From Prostheceraeus crozeri (Eukaryota; Platyhelminthes; Polycladida; Euryleptidae): a stretch of 64,000 nucleotides of DNA. This document shows positions 43,730 through 55,304 of this stretch, in pieces (positions within the stretch are counted from its first letter, which is position 1; each line of letters starts with the position of its first letter). Below the pieces are notes generated by a model. The model was not told the origin of the DNA, ran no database searches, and saw only the letters and a program-made list of their open reading frames with translations. The stretch lies in contig CAJQUW010007741.1 of assembly GCA_907163375.1 (NCBI GenBank), positions 1-64,000 on the forward strand. Direction: 5' to 3'. A program made the position numbers and the translations under genes.

Positions 43730-44740
43730 TTAGCCCTAAGGTTAGGCAAGTGCGGTCGAGGATTAACCGTCGATTGATTACGAGGGATCCAGTGGACCCT
43801 GGTGCCATATTTTTCTATTATATTTTTTGTGCTGAGGATATATTAACCACTAATACCCATGCAAAAACATCATTTTTGACAGTGATTCTGCATGTGTTAT
43901 TTCATGTCAATTGAATCAGTAGAAGTATGGCAAAAAGGCCACGGGGGTTAACTGGATCCCCTACCCTCAGGTCTCAGAGGGTGTGGAAATTCCCATAACA
44001 AAACTTTTGCTATCAGGTGAAAAATGATTTTGTGCATGTCCACGATGGTGCATAATGAGTGAAATTCATTTATTCAATGTCTACATCGTGATCGTGCATG
44101 TGTGTTATGTTGGACGATCAAAAAATGTGAATATTTTGTTTTCGCACGTGATCGTGCATGACTGGTTGTCCTGCATGAACAAATCAGCAAAAATCAATGT
44201 TCAAAATGAAAGCTGTCATTATAAACATAGTTCAACACTAAGAACAGACTGTTGGCAAAGTTTTCACAGCAGTAAGTGATCATTTTGAGATCTCTACAGC
44301 TGCTTCGAGGGTCTTCAAATGCGGCAACTATGGCTCAGTTTAGGACTATTTTCGATTGGCATGGAAAAATTTGAAAAAGTGGCTAAATGCAAGGGTTTTC
44401 CTGCATGGAATAAACCAATTTCATTAAAATCAACTATTTGAAGTTTTTTGGCGACAGCAAACATCGTAAAACCGACTCTTAGTAGAACTGATATTGTACT
44501 AAATGTCGTTTAATTACAAAAACACCACATTTTCGCATGTGTGAGAAGGTTGAAAGACACTCAAAGGATTTATTATATCGACTTGATACACGCAAATCAT
44601 TGTTTTATTTAAAATCAACTTTCTTAATTATTTTTTGTCGATTTAAGCAGGTAAACTAAGACTTTGTAAAAGGAGTCCACTGGACCCCCATCAGGTCTCA
44701 GAGAGTCTGAAAAAGCTCAAGTCTCTGAGGGTTAAAGGGT
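43730..44740. other. Possible decayed MITE with CCAGTGGACCC motifs
   Basis: GATCCAGTGGACCCTGG (about 43,787) and GTCCACTGGACCCCC (about 44,673) are partly inverted. CAGGTCTCAGAG is repeated at about 43,969 and 44,692. No gene is seen between them. Confidence 0.3.
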
Positions 44741-44829
44741 GTAAATGTCTTTTATTGACTTAATAATTGTCCTTTTCTCAAGATATTCAATGCTGATGTT
44801 TGATGCCCAAGATTCATTTTTTGTTATTT

Positions 44830-46075
44830 GTTAGCCCGCCTTAATCGAAAACATTCAAAATTCATGGCATACTGGCCGGTAAGGTCTCATGACGTGGATC
44901 CAATTGAACATGTCTGGTGTATCTTAAAACGGCGAGTTCGTCGACGAATTTGTCCTGGCAATGACTTAAATTAGTTGGAATCTTTGGTGAGGTAGTACAC
45001 TGTAAATCGCTCAATACCAATCACATACGAAGGATGTATACGAAAATATTTTTTTGGTATATTTCTGTATTCTCTTGGTATATATTTGTATGCTTTTCGT
45101 ATGTTATTTCAAATGTAGTATGCTTTACATACTAAAGCCATACTAGCAAAATGTTAAAAGAAATCATCCATCATCTCCAAAGTATCTTGATTTCAGGACT
45201 TTTGTCAATAAAGATCGCACTAATGTTACTACTGTTCTGCAAGTAGTGAGATAATGACATTCAAGAGTCATTCTTTTAATACTGAATTCGATTTTAATAC
45301 ACGTAAGTCTAAGGCATTTCATGAATAATCAATAAGATTTCAACCATCAACAATTGTGCATCATGTAATTTTGAAATAAGGCATATTATCAATCCGAAGT
45401 AAAAACAGATTATAATTCATTAAACGCAAAAATAGTTATGTTTGAGATATATAAGTCAACATGATTGCACGAAAGATATCGTTTGAATGAATCAACTTGG
45501 CTCATGAAGTAGAGCTAACTAAACGTCCTGTTAATGTTGCTAGACAAGTAGCAACAACGACAATCTCGCGGGCATATAATTCACAATAAATCTAATCTAG
45601 TTAAATATCACTCTATCAAACAAAAACTATTCGCGACTGGTATTACTGAAAAAAGTTATTTGACAGTAGTATGTAATACATACATTTTTTTGCTATGTAA
45701 CTTAAAGCTGCACATACCAAATGGATACCAGATGCATACAAATAAGGATCAATTCGCATCGGGTCTCGTATATAAAACATACCAACAATTCGTATTTCAG
45801 TGTAAAACATCCAATCACAGATAGAATAGTTCGTATCGCTGCATACCAATCACATACGAAGGTAAATGAGACTTGGTATGAAAAATATACCAGATCTCTG
45901 TAAACATACGAGAATCTCGTATCAGATGTTAGTTTCAAATTGTATGTAATTTTGGTATATGTTTGTATGTAATTTTCGTATCCAGCGATTTACAGTGTAG
46001 TGGAATCAGATTGATCAACAGATGATCAGAAATTTGATCGTCAGCATGCCTAATCGCATCAAAATAATAATAGAA
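44830..46075 (+). pseudogene. Tc1-like transposase fragment split by the 1-kb element
   Basis: Before the insertion the plus strand reads RKHSKFMAYWPVRSHDVDPIEHVW and ILKRRVRRRICPGND, the end of a Tc1-like DDE domain with PIEHVW. After it, with only one TA kept, the same frame continues WNQIDQQMIRNLIVSMPNRI, the standard C-terminus. Two stops sit just before the insertion point. The N-terminal half of the transposase is missing. Confidence 0.85.
44998..45997. mobile_element. 1-kb non-autonomous DNA transposon, copy 3
   Basis: Exactly 1,000 bp, bounded by CACTGTAAATCGCT and AGCGATTTACAGTG and flanked by TA (44,996-44,997 and 45,998-45,999). It lies within a Tc1-like transposase sequence. Confidence 0.9.
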
Positions 46076-46663
46076 CTTAGAGGAGAGGAATCTGGCTACT
46101 AGGGAACGCATCCATGAGGACTAGGCTCTTACTGGATCAACATATGACAAAGGAAAATGTTTAATGTGATATAGGGAACAAAGTCATTCATTTTTTAGCT
46201 GAAAGCTTACTGTTCGTTGTAAAATGTTGCTATTTTCACTAATTTCTAACTATTTATGGAACGGACTGTATTTCGAAGAGCAATACATTAAAAGAGTACT
46301 CATAAAAACCTTTTTCATCTTGTCATTGATTCACTATAATGCTCACATGTTTTTATATTGAATATTTGCGATTTCTAAAAGAGGCGATTTTCACGTCTTG
46401 AACTGTACATCGAATACGAACATGTTATAATTAATTGAAAACCTGAGAACATCAGCTTTGAATGATTTATCAATGTAAAATGAGATTCAAAGACAAGCAA
46501 ATCGATTGAAGTTTGACATAATTAAGGCGGTCTGTTCTCCATAATTAGTTGTGTAAAAGCTATATATAGTGTTTCCAACCAATGTGCCTTTAAATTATCC
46601 TTTGTTGTTCGATGGATCACGTCGTAGGCCACTATGAGACCTATGAGAGAGACTGCGGTACTA
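46076..46663. other. No gene recognised
   Basis: AT-rich; no ORF of note. Confidence 0.3.
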
Positions 46664-47386
46664 GTCCAGCAGCCAGAACGAGTTTCTGCAGGGAACGAGG
46701 CCGAAAGTGAGACTTTCACAGAATGATGTACATCCTATGCCTACTTCGATTTGGCACGTCTGCCGAGTTCTAGTGAGTTCCTTTTCTTGTCAGACAGAAT
46801 CAAAGAAAAACACATGTAAATCCAATGGAACGCAGATTGCAGCCTTTGGCTAAAATGAAATTTTGTGTGTTTTCTCTGATTTAACGAAAGATACTAAGTC
46901 AAGGGTCACAATTTTTGGCATGGAATGTCTTCAGGTCATTTCTTAAGATGTTCATGCACCCCTGTCTGTAAAGCTAAACACATTTAGATTTGGCGAGCCT
47001 CTTAATGTCGGCAAACGCAAACATTTTGAGCAAGTTCATCCACATTCAACCACATTCTCGCATGCATTGTCGATCAAAAGCATGACAATAGCACATGCAC
47101 ATCATAAGAAATGACCTGAAGACATTCCATGCCAAAAATTGTGACCCTTGACTTAGTATCTTTCGTTAAATCAGAGAAAACACACAAAATTTCATTTTAG
47201 CCAAAAGCTGCAATCTGCGTTCCATTGGATTTACATGTGTTTTTCTTTGATTCTGTCTGACAAGAAAAGGAACTCACTAGAACTCGGCAGACGTGCCAAA
47301 TCGAAGTAGGCATAGGATGTACATCATTCTGTGAAAGTCTCACTTTCGGCCTCGTTCCCTGCAGAAACTCGTTCTGGCTGCCGGAC
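46664..47386. mobile_element. Foldback element with 290-bp near-identical arms
   Basis: The arms 46,664-46,950 and 47,098-47,386 are inverted and nearly identical over almost their whole length (I saw only a few differences). The outer end is GTCC(A/G)GCAGCCAGAACG. The loop of about 147 bp carries no gene. It is probably a recent non-autonomous DNA element; no target duplication was seen. Confidence 0.85.
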
Positions 47387-47389
47387 CAT

Positions 47390-47870
47390 TGTCCTTTTTT
47401 AAATTTTTTTAAGGACGGTTCTTAACACCGATCATTTGACAGGCTATCACTTATTTGAAAGTTTCATTTTCATTTAGTTGAATGATTTACATCCAAAATG
47501 AATATTGTCATCAGTCTGCTCACATCATGTTCCTGTCCGGAAAATAGATTCATTTGAATATCTTTGACTTTCAAAGCTGAAAAATGACTTCATATAAAAG
47601 AAAAAAGTAAGTGTTTATGATCACTTGCGCTTAGCTTCATAGGACATTGTTAAAATGATATTTTTGCATCATATTAAATTACTGATGAATGCATTGAGTT
47701 GGAATATATGCAATGTTGTATTAAAAGCATTTTAGAATGATTTGAACCCGTCCATTTTTGTACGATGGGCACTTAAGTTACCAATTTTCGGTAAATTCAT
47801 CATTTACTTACTTGAAATATAAACGCGTATATTGCGGTAATTTAACTAACAAAATGCTTTCCGCTCGATG
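47390..47870. other. No gene recognised
   Basis: AT-rich sequence between the foldback and the 4-kb transposon. Confidence 0.3.
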
Positions 47871-47878
47871 ATGCTAAA

Positions 47879-48328
47879 TAGGGTGGATCAAAAAAATCGA
47901 AATTTTGAAAATCAAAATTTGGGTGGTCAAGTCTTTGGTCTATGGTTATTTTGAACTCCCATGCAAAATTTCAGTGAGTTTGGACAAGGTCTACTATCCC
48001 CACAGTGGCCATCTATTTGTTGACTATTTTCTTTTTTTTTAGTTTTTTCGTCAATTTACGCTCGTTGAAGCTGTATTGCATAGTACTTTCTAATGAGCTA
48101 GAGCGTTGAAACTCTAAGTGCAAGTACATGTTGACAGCCTCTTTTGATTGAAGCAAAAATTAAAATGACTCAGGATAGCGAACTCCTACTGAGAGACCTC
48201 CAAAGTTTGCAAATTTTCAAAATATGACCAAAAATGTGATTTTTGCAAATTTTGAATTTGACACTTTCTTGTTGTGAATTCGAATCAACATTGTAGAGAC
48301 TAGATTTTTAGGAGCTTGAAGGTGCGAA
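47879..48328 (+). repeat. Left terminal inverted repeat (450 bp) of the 4-kb transposon
   Basis: It starts TAGGGTGGATC and ends AGCTTGAAGGTGCGAA. It matches the reverse complement of 51,433-51,882. Confidence 0.9.
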
Positions 48329-48727
48329 ATGAATAGGTAGCATGTGTGCACACGTAGGTCTGTTGTGTTTGCACGTGAGCCTTCTGTACAGGCTATTGTC
48401 ATAAAATAGGCCTACATGTACATAATTTTATGGATTTCTCCTTTGGCAGACATCCTCTATAGCCGCTACTTCCAAGCGAGCACAGTGATTTTATTGATGA
48501 AAATAAGTGAGCTTAAATTATAGCTCTTGGCCCCTTATGTCCCTTCTCTCAAAGTGTGAAGGAAATAGACCTGTGCTGCGGTGTTGATTGGTTACTTCAC
48601 CATTTTCTTGAGTTAGAGAGGTATCACAGTTTCGCTTCGAGATAAAAGCAAAATATGTTCAATGAAAAGTTGTAATATCTAAAACAAAATATTTTTGATC
48701 AACTAAATACACGCACACAGAATGGGA

Positions 48728-50790
48728 TCAAGCACGAAAGTCCTTTTTGGAGTCAAATGATGGCATCAGTTCTCTACTGTTGAGAGTGTTTCGGATCCAA
48801 CCATCGCGGGTTTCAGCACCGGAAACCGCTGATGCTGCTTCGCTTGCGACTTTGACCATTCGCTCAACGCCCTGAAAATGACAAGGGTATTGAGCGAAGG
48901 TGATTGGTCCTGACTCAACCTGCTGCCTCAAAGTCCAAAGAGGAGTTCCCTTCAAAACAGATGGGTCACTGCTCTGATTATTTGAACGCCATAAAGTTTC
49001 ATGAGACAGTTGGCCATCACCCTTCAACTCCAATCTTCTACCGTCGTTTGCAATCTCTGTTGCTCGTATCTGCTGTAAGTACCGTAGGCCTTGATGCCGA
49101 GTCTCTATGTCTTCGTCTCCCAACATGCAAACTATCAGCTGCTCAGCATGAGCAAAGAAGCAATTCCTTCTGAGAACATCCAGAAGCTTTCCCTGAGCTG
49201 CCTTGTAGTTAATGAGAGTAGCTCGGATGCCATTCCACAGCCAGATGAAGTGTGGCTGGATGGAAGGCAAAAATGGATGGCTGGACCAAAATGGAAGGCT
49301 GGATTCTTTTTGATCAGGAACCACGACGGAGCATAAACTTTGATCACATTCTTCGTCAGTATTTTCAGTTTGGAATCAGGTTGAGGGGCAGCTATATACA
49401 ATCGCAAAATTCGGGATGCAGTTGTTACCCACCGTGAATGATTGAGTGGGCCTGGTGTTTGTGAAGCTATTTTGGATGCTGTTCTCCCAGTAATTACTAC
49501 TGCACCATCTCATACAGATACCTCTGGTCAGTAGACAGTGTTTTCATGATATAAGGCGGCACAACAGGCATCTCTGGACTTGCAATTGGCTGAAAAACTG
49601 TAATAGGAAGCTCATGGCAACTGTTGAGCTCCTTGCCAAGATTTCCCGTGTATGACCGTGGGCAACTTGATTCACCATCCAAAAACTCCATCAGATGACG
49701 CAAAGGCAACTCATTCAAGTGCAAAAGACAGATACATCAATGCACCGGTTGATTGATTGTGCCCTCTATCAATGCTATAACGCCTCCAGTCTCACCAACA
49801 TTGACATTGATACCATCGCAGCCAACTGAAAGAGAAAATGTTGCTGAATGTCATGAACATTTTATATATCAGAAAAATGTAGATTTACTTACTTAATCGT
49901 AGTAGTCTTGGATCAGCACCTTTATATTTGAGAAATTCCAAAATTTTTCTTGCGACTGTCTCAGCCGATCCACTTTCAGGCGAAATATGGCCAAGATATT
50001 CACAGTTTGGTTCCCCAACCAGTACGATATGTTCCTGTTTCACACTCTTTCGATTTTTTATTGCTCTTTCATAAGTGCACGCTTTCCATCAAAATATAGA
50101 GCCTTCAGGAAAGATATGTCAGTGTTCATTTGTGCTGCTTGACGTGTGACTTTTCTATCACGCATAATCTTGCTGCGATCAACTACCTAATCACTGTTTG
50201 CATCCTTCAAGGTGGCCGAACATAAAGCAGCAGCTGCCGAATTCGATACCCCATAGCGGTCTGCCAATACTGAAACGGTAGGGAAACATTTTGGATTGAC
50301 TGTTGGTTCAGAATCCAGTCGTGTAGCAGAGACTCTCTCTTCAGAGGTGTTGTAGCATCTTTTTGTTTGGGCTGACGTCGTTTCTGAAGTAGATGTCTCC
50401 AATGCCTCTCTCAATAATGTTTCCGCTGTGTCCTTTTTGTGCCTAAGACATCAATGCTACCTACATACATTTGGCGTGTTGACCTCTGGTCTTGAAGAAA
50501 TTCTCGTTCACTGATTGGAACCTTCCGTGTGCAGGAACACTGGGTAAATTGTCTACATTTGCAGGAACATATGTCAAAAAGTGAATCGAATTCATCATTC
50601 AAAGATGCCACTACAGCAGTGTAGTTTGATCTAGTCTTTTGCCACTTATTCACATCCATTGCTTTACCAAAGTTTCGCTAGTCTTGTACCAATTGTGTGA
50701 GTGCATGTTGATGTTGGAATGCTGCAGTGTTCCCAGATCGCTTGTACACTTTTCGCTGTCTCAACAATCCAAGTTAATAATAGGCTCCTT
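48728..50790 (-). pseudogene. Transposase-like gene of an unassigned family, decayed
   Basis: The segments lie in order on the minus strand. First SVQAIWEHCSIPTST (about 50,740), then LFDICSCKCRQFTQCSCTRK, a zinc-binding cluster, then EFLQDQRSTRQM (50,659-50,411). Next come VLADRYGVSNSAAAAL, a helix-turn-helix-like stretch, and KALYFDGKRAYE (about 50,100). After a 67-bp intron come GCDGINVNVGETGGVIALIE, a likely catalytic Asp, and LLHLNELPLRH and FLDGESS. Then HSRWVTTASRILRLYIA (about 49,430), VYAPSWF, and VLRRNCFFAHAEQLIVCML with DEDIETRHQGLRYL (to about 49,080). The end is CHFQGVERMVKVASEA, TRDGWIR and SFDSKKDF. This series resembles proteins I recall as uncharacterised in cnidarians, insects and molluscs. 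A stop near 50,187 and frameshifts near 50,650, 50,412, 49,505 and 49,255 inactivate it. Confidence 0.65.
49826..49892 (-). other. 67-bp intron in the transposase-like gene
   Basis: On the minus strand the donor GTAAGT follows CGATTAA, and the acceptor is TTTCTCTTTCAG before TTGGCTGCGATGG. Removing it joins the conserved RLL and GCDG segments in frame. Confidence 0.75.
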
Positions 50791-51432
50791 TGGTGGTTTC
50801 ATTTGCTTCAGAAGCTTCATGTGCTGAAGATCCTCGTGTGTGGTAGGAAGAGTGTTGGCAGGCAGCTGCGCAGGATGACCCAAAACGCAGTGATTTGTGT
50901 CCGATCGCAACATTTTGCAGAGAAACCAGCAAATGAAGAGATTAATGAAGTAGAAGTCATTAACACACCAAGATTAACCAACATTTCGCAACCACAGATA
51001 TCTATGATCGGTCTCTATAGCAACTTCTATCTCCAAATGTATAATAGCGCTTCGAAGTCATCACCGTGGACAAATGAGTTGCGTCAACCTTTTAACATGA
51101 ATAGATAGCAGAGCTTTCCGTAGAGTGGGGAATAGACTGGCTTGAAGGATAGCATACGCCAAAAAAATGGCCAGTAGTATGAGCGACAGCAGCAAAAAGC
51201 AAACACTTCATATCAGATTGCTCAAAGAAATATTCAATTTCATCATTGAAATCACTGTTTTTGCTAAAACTTAGCGTCTACACTACAGTCACCAGATCTT
51301 AGTTAAAAGGGAAATAAAGAATAATGATTTGGGCCTAACCTATCACAAAACACAGTAGGCCTATGTGCAAAACACAGGACGAGTACACACACGGTTTATG
51401 TCAGCATATACTCGCAATGCCACAAGATGTAC

Positions 51433-51882
51433 TTCGCACCTTCAAGCTCCTAAAAATCTAGTCTCTACAATGTTGGTTCGAATTCACAACAAGAAAGTGT
51501 CAAATTCAAAATTTGCAAAAATCACATTTTTGGTCATATTTTGAAAATTTGCAAACTTTGGAGGTCTCTCAGTAGGAGTTCGCTATCCTGAGTCATTTTA
51601 ATTTTTGCTTCAATCAAAAGAGGCTGTCAACATGTACTTGCACTTAGAGTTTCAACGCTCTAGCTCATTAGAAAGTACTATGCAATACAGCTTCAACTAG
51701 CGTAAATTGACGAAAAAACTAAAAAAAAAGAAAATAGTCAACAAATAGATGGCCACTGTGGGGATAGTAGACCTTGTCCAAACTCACTGAAATTTTGCAT
51801 GGGAGTTCAAAATAACCATAGACCAAAGACTTGACCACCCAAATTTTGATTTTCAAAATTTCGATTTTTTTGATCCACCCTA
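51433..51882 (-). repeat. Right terminal inverted repeat (450 bp) of the 4-kb transposon
   Basis: Reverse complement of 47,879-48,328; it ends GATCCACCCTA next to the ATGCTAAA duplication. Confidence 0.9.
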
Positions 51883-51890
51883 ATGCTAAA

Positions 51891-54340
51891 CTATAGTCGA
51901 CATGGTGCCAAGCGCAAAACACATCCATAGATAGCAAGTCCCATTTGGATGTCAAGGCATGGTGCACTCAAAAAAGGCCTACACACGAATAAAGTCGAAA
52001 AGCTTCAATCGAATATACTATCGCGATAAAGAAGGGAAATGCAGAATAAAAATCAGATAAATGATAGCAAACAATCAAGTGCCGCTTGTCATTTACTGTT
52101 AGAATGACAATGGTTGTGCACAGCCGACTTCCAATCTTCACGGTCGACATCCAGCAGGAACAGGCCAAGCTTTGACTAAGATTAGGCCTAACGTAATCTA
52201 TCAACATTTTTCGAATCAGACACCGCTGAACCGTTCACAGTACTTAAAGCAACAATAAAGCAATGCGTTATGAGTTAGTACGGCCACTGTGTTGTTTATA
52301 TATGCTTTTGCTACAAGAAAATCATAAAGCTATGTATACAATCGTAAAGATCTTCAATACATTGATTAATTTCCAATCTTTTGCAGTGCATCGACAATTT
52401 TTCAATATATTCACAAGTCTAATTTGCCCAGATTGGATATTAACATACATTTATTGGTCAGCAATACATGTATAATGCAGATGAAAAGTGCATCCGTAGC
52501 ACGCTACTACACGCAAACATTATAGCAATGTAATTTTATCCTCCCTTGTGTCCCTTGTGTTAAAAAAGGACGGAGCTCAAAATAGTAGACTACTTAATTA
52601 CTGATAAAGATACTCTTAGAATTGCCTGGCGACCTAATATGTCACGCAATATCATGCCGATTTGATTATCTTGGGTATTAATGGGTGAAATCTCATTGCT
52701 CTTGAGCTAATAGTTATCTACGCAACTAGTAAAAGTATCCATCTATATTGTATTGTATTTCTCGAGATCAATTAAGATGTCCATGTATAAGCCCGAAGTG
52801 CGAGGCTCAATTTTTGCGTCATGATCAACTTTTCTCGGTTTCAAGATTACGCCGTTCGTGAGATTTCGCATGTCTCCTATTTACAAAGCCACCAAGCTAA
52901 CAAATCAGCGCGTAGCTTGCATCGTTTTCTGACTACATGAACATTTGGTTGACATCCCCGTAATATTCATGCTGCATTTGAGAAGAACAGCATCACGAAA
53001 TTCTTTTATTAAAATGAAATCCGTGATCTTGCAAAAAAGCGTTGATAGCCATATTTAGCTACTCTTCTCACTATTAAATGATATACTTTTTGATGCCTGT
53101 GGATATAATTTACATGTATGTGACAAGGCTTCAACGTGAAATATATTTGTCTTATCACATTAATCCAGGAAATACATGTTTTAACCCGCCACAAATTGCA
53201 ATAGTTTCAAGAGTGGGCTCTTCATGTAGAGAAAAAAAATCCCTTATCAACATATCAAAAATCTAGGAAATCTAGTTAGTGGAACAACTTATACTTTCCA
53301 CTTGAAGTCAAAAGTCATTTCGAAATATAAAAACATGCTCCAATGAAATCGCATATAGAGAGCCAACAGCCAATCAACATGAAGCGCTCAAGCTTTGTCT
53401 CATTTACTGCATTTACCTTCAAACATGGCTCTCACCAATGCCAGCTATGTTCTGTGAATTACGTCCTTTCCAAGTGGCTTGATTTCTCAGTCATTAGTTC
53501 AAGAATACTTCTATCAATCTGCAGATGCAAACTGATGCAGATTGGTGCAGGTTACGCTACAATTGTGCAAGTTTTACCATCAATAAACGATGACTTTTTG
53601 CAACTACCGTCTTGTGAAAACGCACAACTGTTCAAGCCGCTAGGTCAAAAACGCGTTTACGTACCTCTATCTTGTAGATAACTTTCTTGGATACCTGTAA
53701 GGTCACGGTTCAAATTGATAAAGATGTGTATTGTATAATCTAGGACACAAAGTTTCATTTTTTTCCATTAGTGAACGAAGGATTTTTGCAAGTACTCTCT
53801 TGTGAATATGCATAGAAATTAAAGCATCAATATCAAAAACACGTTTACGCACGCTTATCATCGAATACACATTCTAAAGCATCTGTAGATGTAAATTGAT
53901 GCAAATTTGCCTATGGCAAAGGAATAATCTGCAAGTATTTCTGCTTACTTAATCTGCTTACTGTTGCAGAAGCCACAATTTGATTTAAAAAGCAATTATC
54001 CTATGCCATTGTATGCGTTTTTGTATTGAAGCAATGTATGCTTTGGTGGTAGAAATACTTATTGTTACTGAATTATTGGCTCCCAGACCACCAAATGAAG
54101 CAGACAATGAGAACAATTCACGCAATTCATCTGAAATGTTGGTACTCAATACCTCACCCTACGGGATCAGGCATTTAAGATATCCAACTCATGGAGTGCT
54201 ACAAGCAATCATGCACTAGTTACGTAAATAGCAACAATTGCGGACTTTAAAATTTATGATCCCTTTGGAAAGCAAAAACTTCATTATAGAAGCAATAATC
54301 ATAGACATCACAGCACTGTGAAATACAACCAAAATTTTAT
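51891..54340. other. No gene recognised
   Basis: AT-rich. The plus-strand ORF 53,343-53,681 is not of a known family. The phrase CTGATGCAGATTGGTGCAG (about 53,532) partly recurs at about 53,894 (TGATGCAAATTTGC), and AAAAACRCGTTTACG recurs at about 53,647 and 53,837. This suggests an old tandem duplication. Confidence 0.35.
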
Positions 54341-54723
54341 GACCAAATTTATAGCTTGTCCTCTCTGCATTTCTGAAAGTGTCCGCTATCACCCCTTCTT
54401 CAGTTATTTGAATCGATCTAGATTTTGCCCAAATCCATAATGCTAACTAGACAGCGATTTAATTGAGCCAGAAATTAACTTTGACATGTGTATCATCAAA
54501 CCGTCACAGACGGAAGGGATAAAACGCTGTTAATCAAAGAAATATTCTTTGAGAGTCGACTAGAAGTATGAAAATGGTCACGAAGCATGTATCAAAAAAG
54601 AAAGGAGAGACAAAGCTGTTTTAGCAGTGAGCAATTATTGAAAATAAGATAATTTGATACCTTTCACATTTGTCTACGTCTATTTCATGATGCCTCCCAT
54701 TAAAGAGATCCAGATTACAAGAG
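54341..54723. repeat. Dispersed repeat, intact copy (383 bp)
   Basis: It matches 62,101-62,290 plus 62,956-63,123 at high identity; shared words include ACCCCTTCTTCAGTTATTTG and AGTATGAAAATGGTCACGAA. Confidence 0.85.
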
Positions 54724-55304
54724 TAGCAAATATTTATCTCAAAAGATCTCCGAATGCTGAGGTGACATCTCTCAATTAGGTTGAAGTCGCATGAAAATGT
54801 TGGTGTAGAATATCGCCGACTGAGGTGAACACTATTCAGTCATTTTTTCAATAGTTTTCCGAAAATGACTGACACTTCAATTATGAGTATTTGGCAATTC
54901 GGATGTCTAAAATCGCACTCGATTGAAGAAGCTTTAGGAATTTCACGAAAGTACTTGCAGCACAGAGTGGAATTCATTACCTGTACTGTGAGCTAGTGTC
55001 AACGACAGCATTGAGAATGCAGTTACATGAACGATAAGTAATCATCATGAAGAAGAAAATGAATATTTGATCTAGTATCACTAACGACTCCTCAGTGCAA
55101 GATAGAAGGAGAAAAAAGAGAGATTGCTGGAGATCTTTTTAAATCAAATCGTTGAGAAATTTATCGTCTATACCAAATACCCGCATATTTTAGTATGGAA
55201 ATAGTTGATTCATCATGCCAGTCAATTTGCAGAGAATTTCAAAATTCTGTTTTATTCATGCTCTCTCACTACGCCCACGAAAGTTTTCCGATTCTTTCAC
55301 TTAA
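54724..55304. other. No gene recognised
   Basis: AT-rich; no ORF of note. Confidence 0.3.

Larger units (their letters stand above)
47879..51882 (-). mobile_element. 4,004-bp DNA transposon with 450-bp inverted repeats and 8-bp target duplication
   Basis: The ends are TAGGGTGGATCAAAAAAATC and its exact reverse complement. Target duplications ATGCTAAA lie at 47,871-47,878 and 51,883-51,890. The arms 47,879-48,328 and 51,433-51,882 are both 450 bp and nearly identical. The interior of about 3.1 kb carries one minus-strand gene. An 8-bp duplication is known for hAT, P and a few other superfamilies, but arms this long are unusual for hAT. The superfamily is not assigned. Confidence 0.85.

Noticed and set aside
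53343-53681. 112-aa plus-strand ORF as a host exon
   Set aside because: No domain, no convincing splice sites in frame, and its 3' half overlaps an old tandem duplication.
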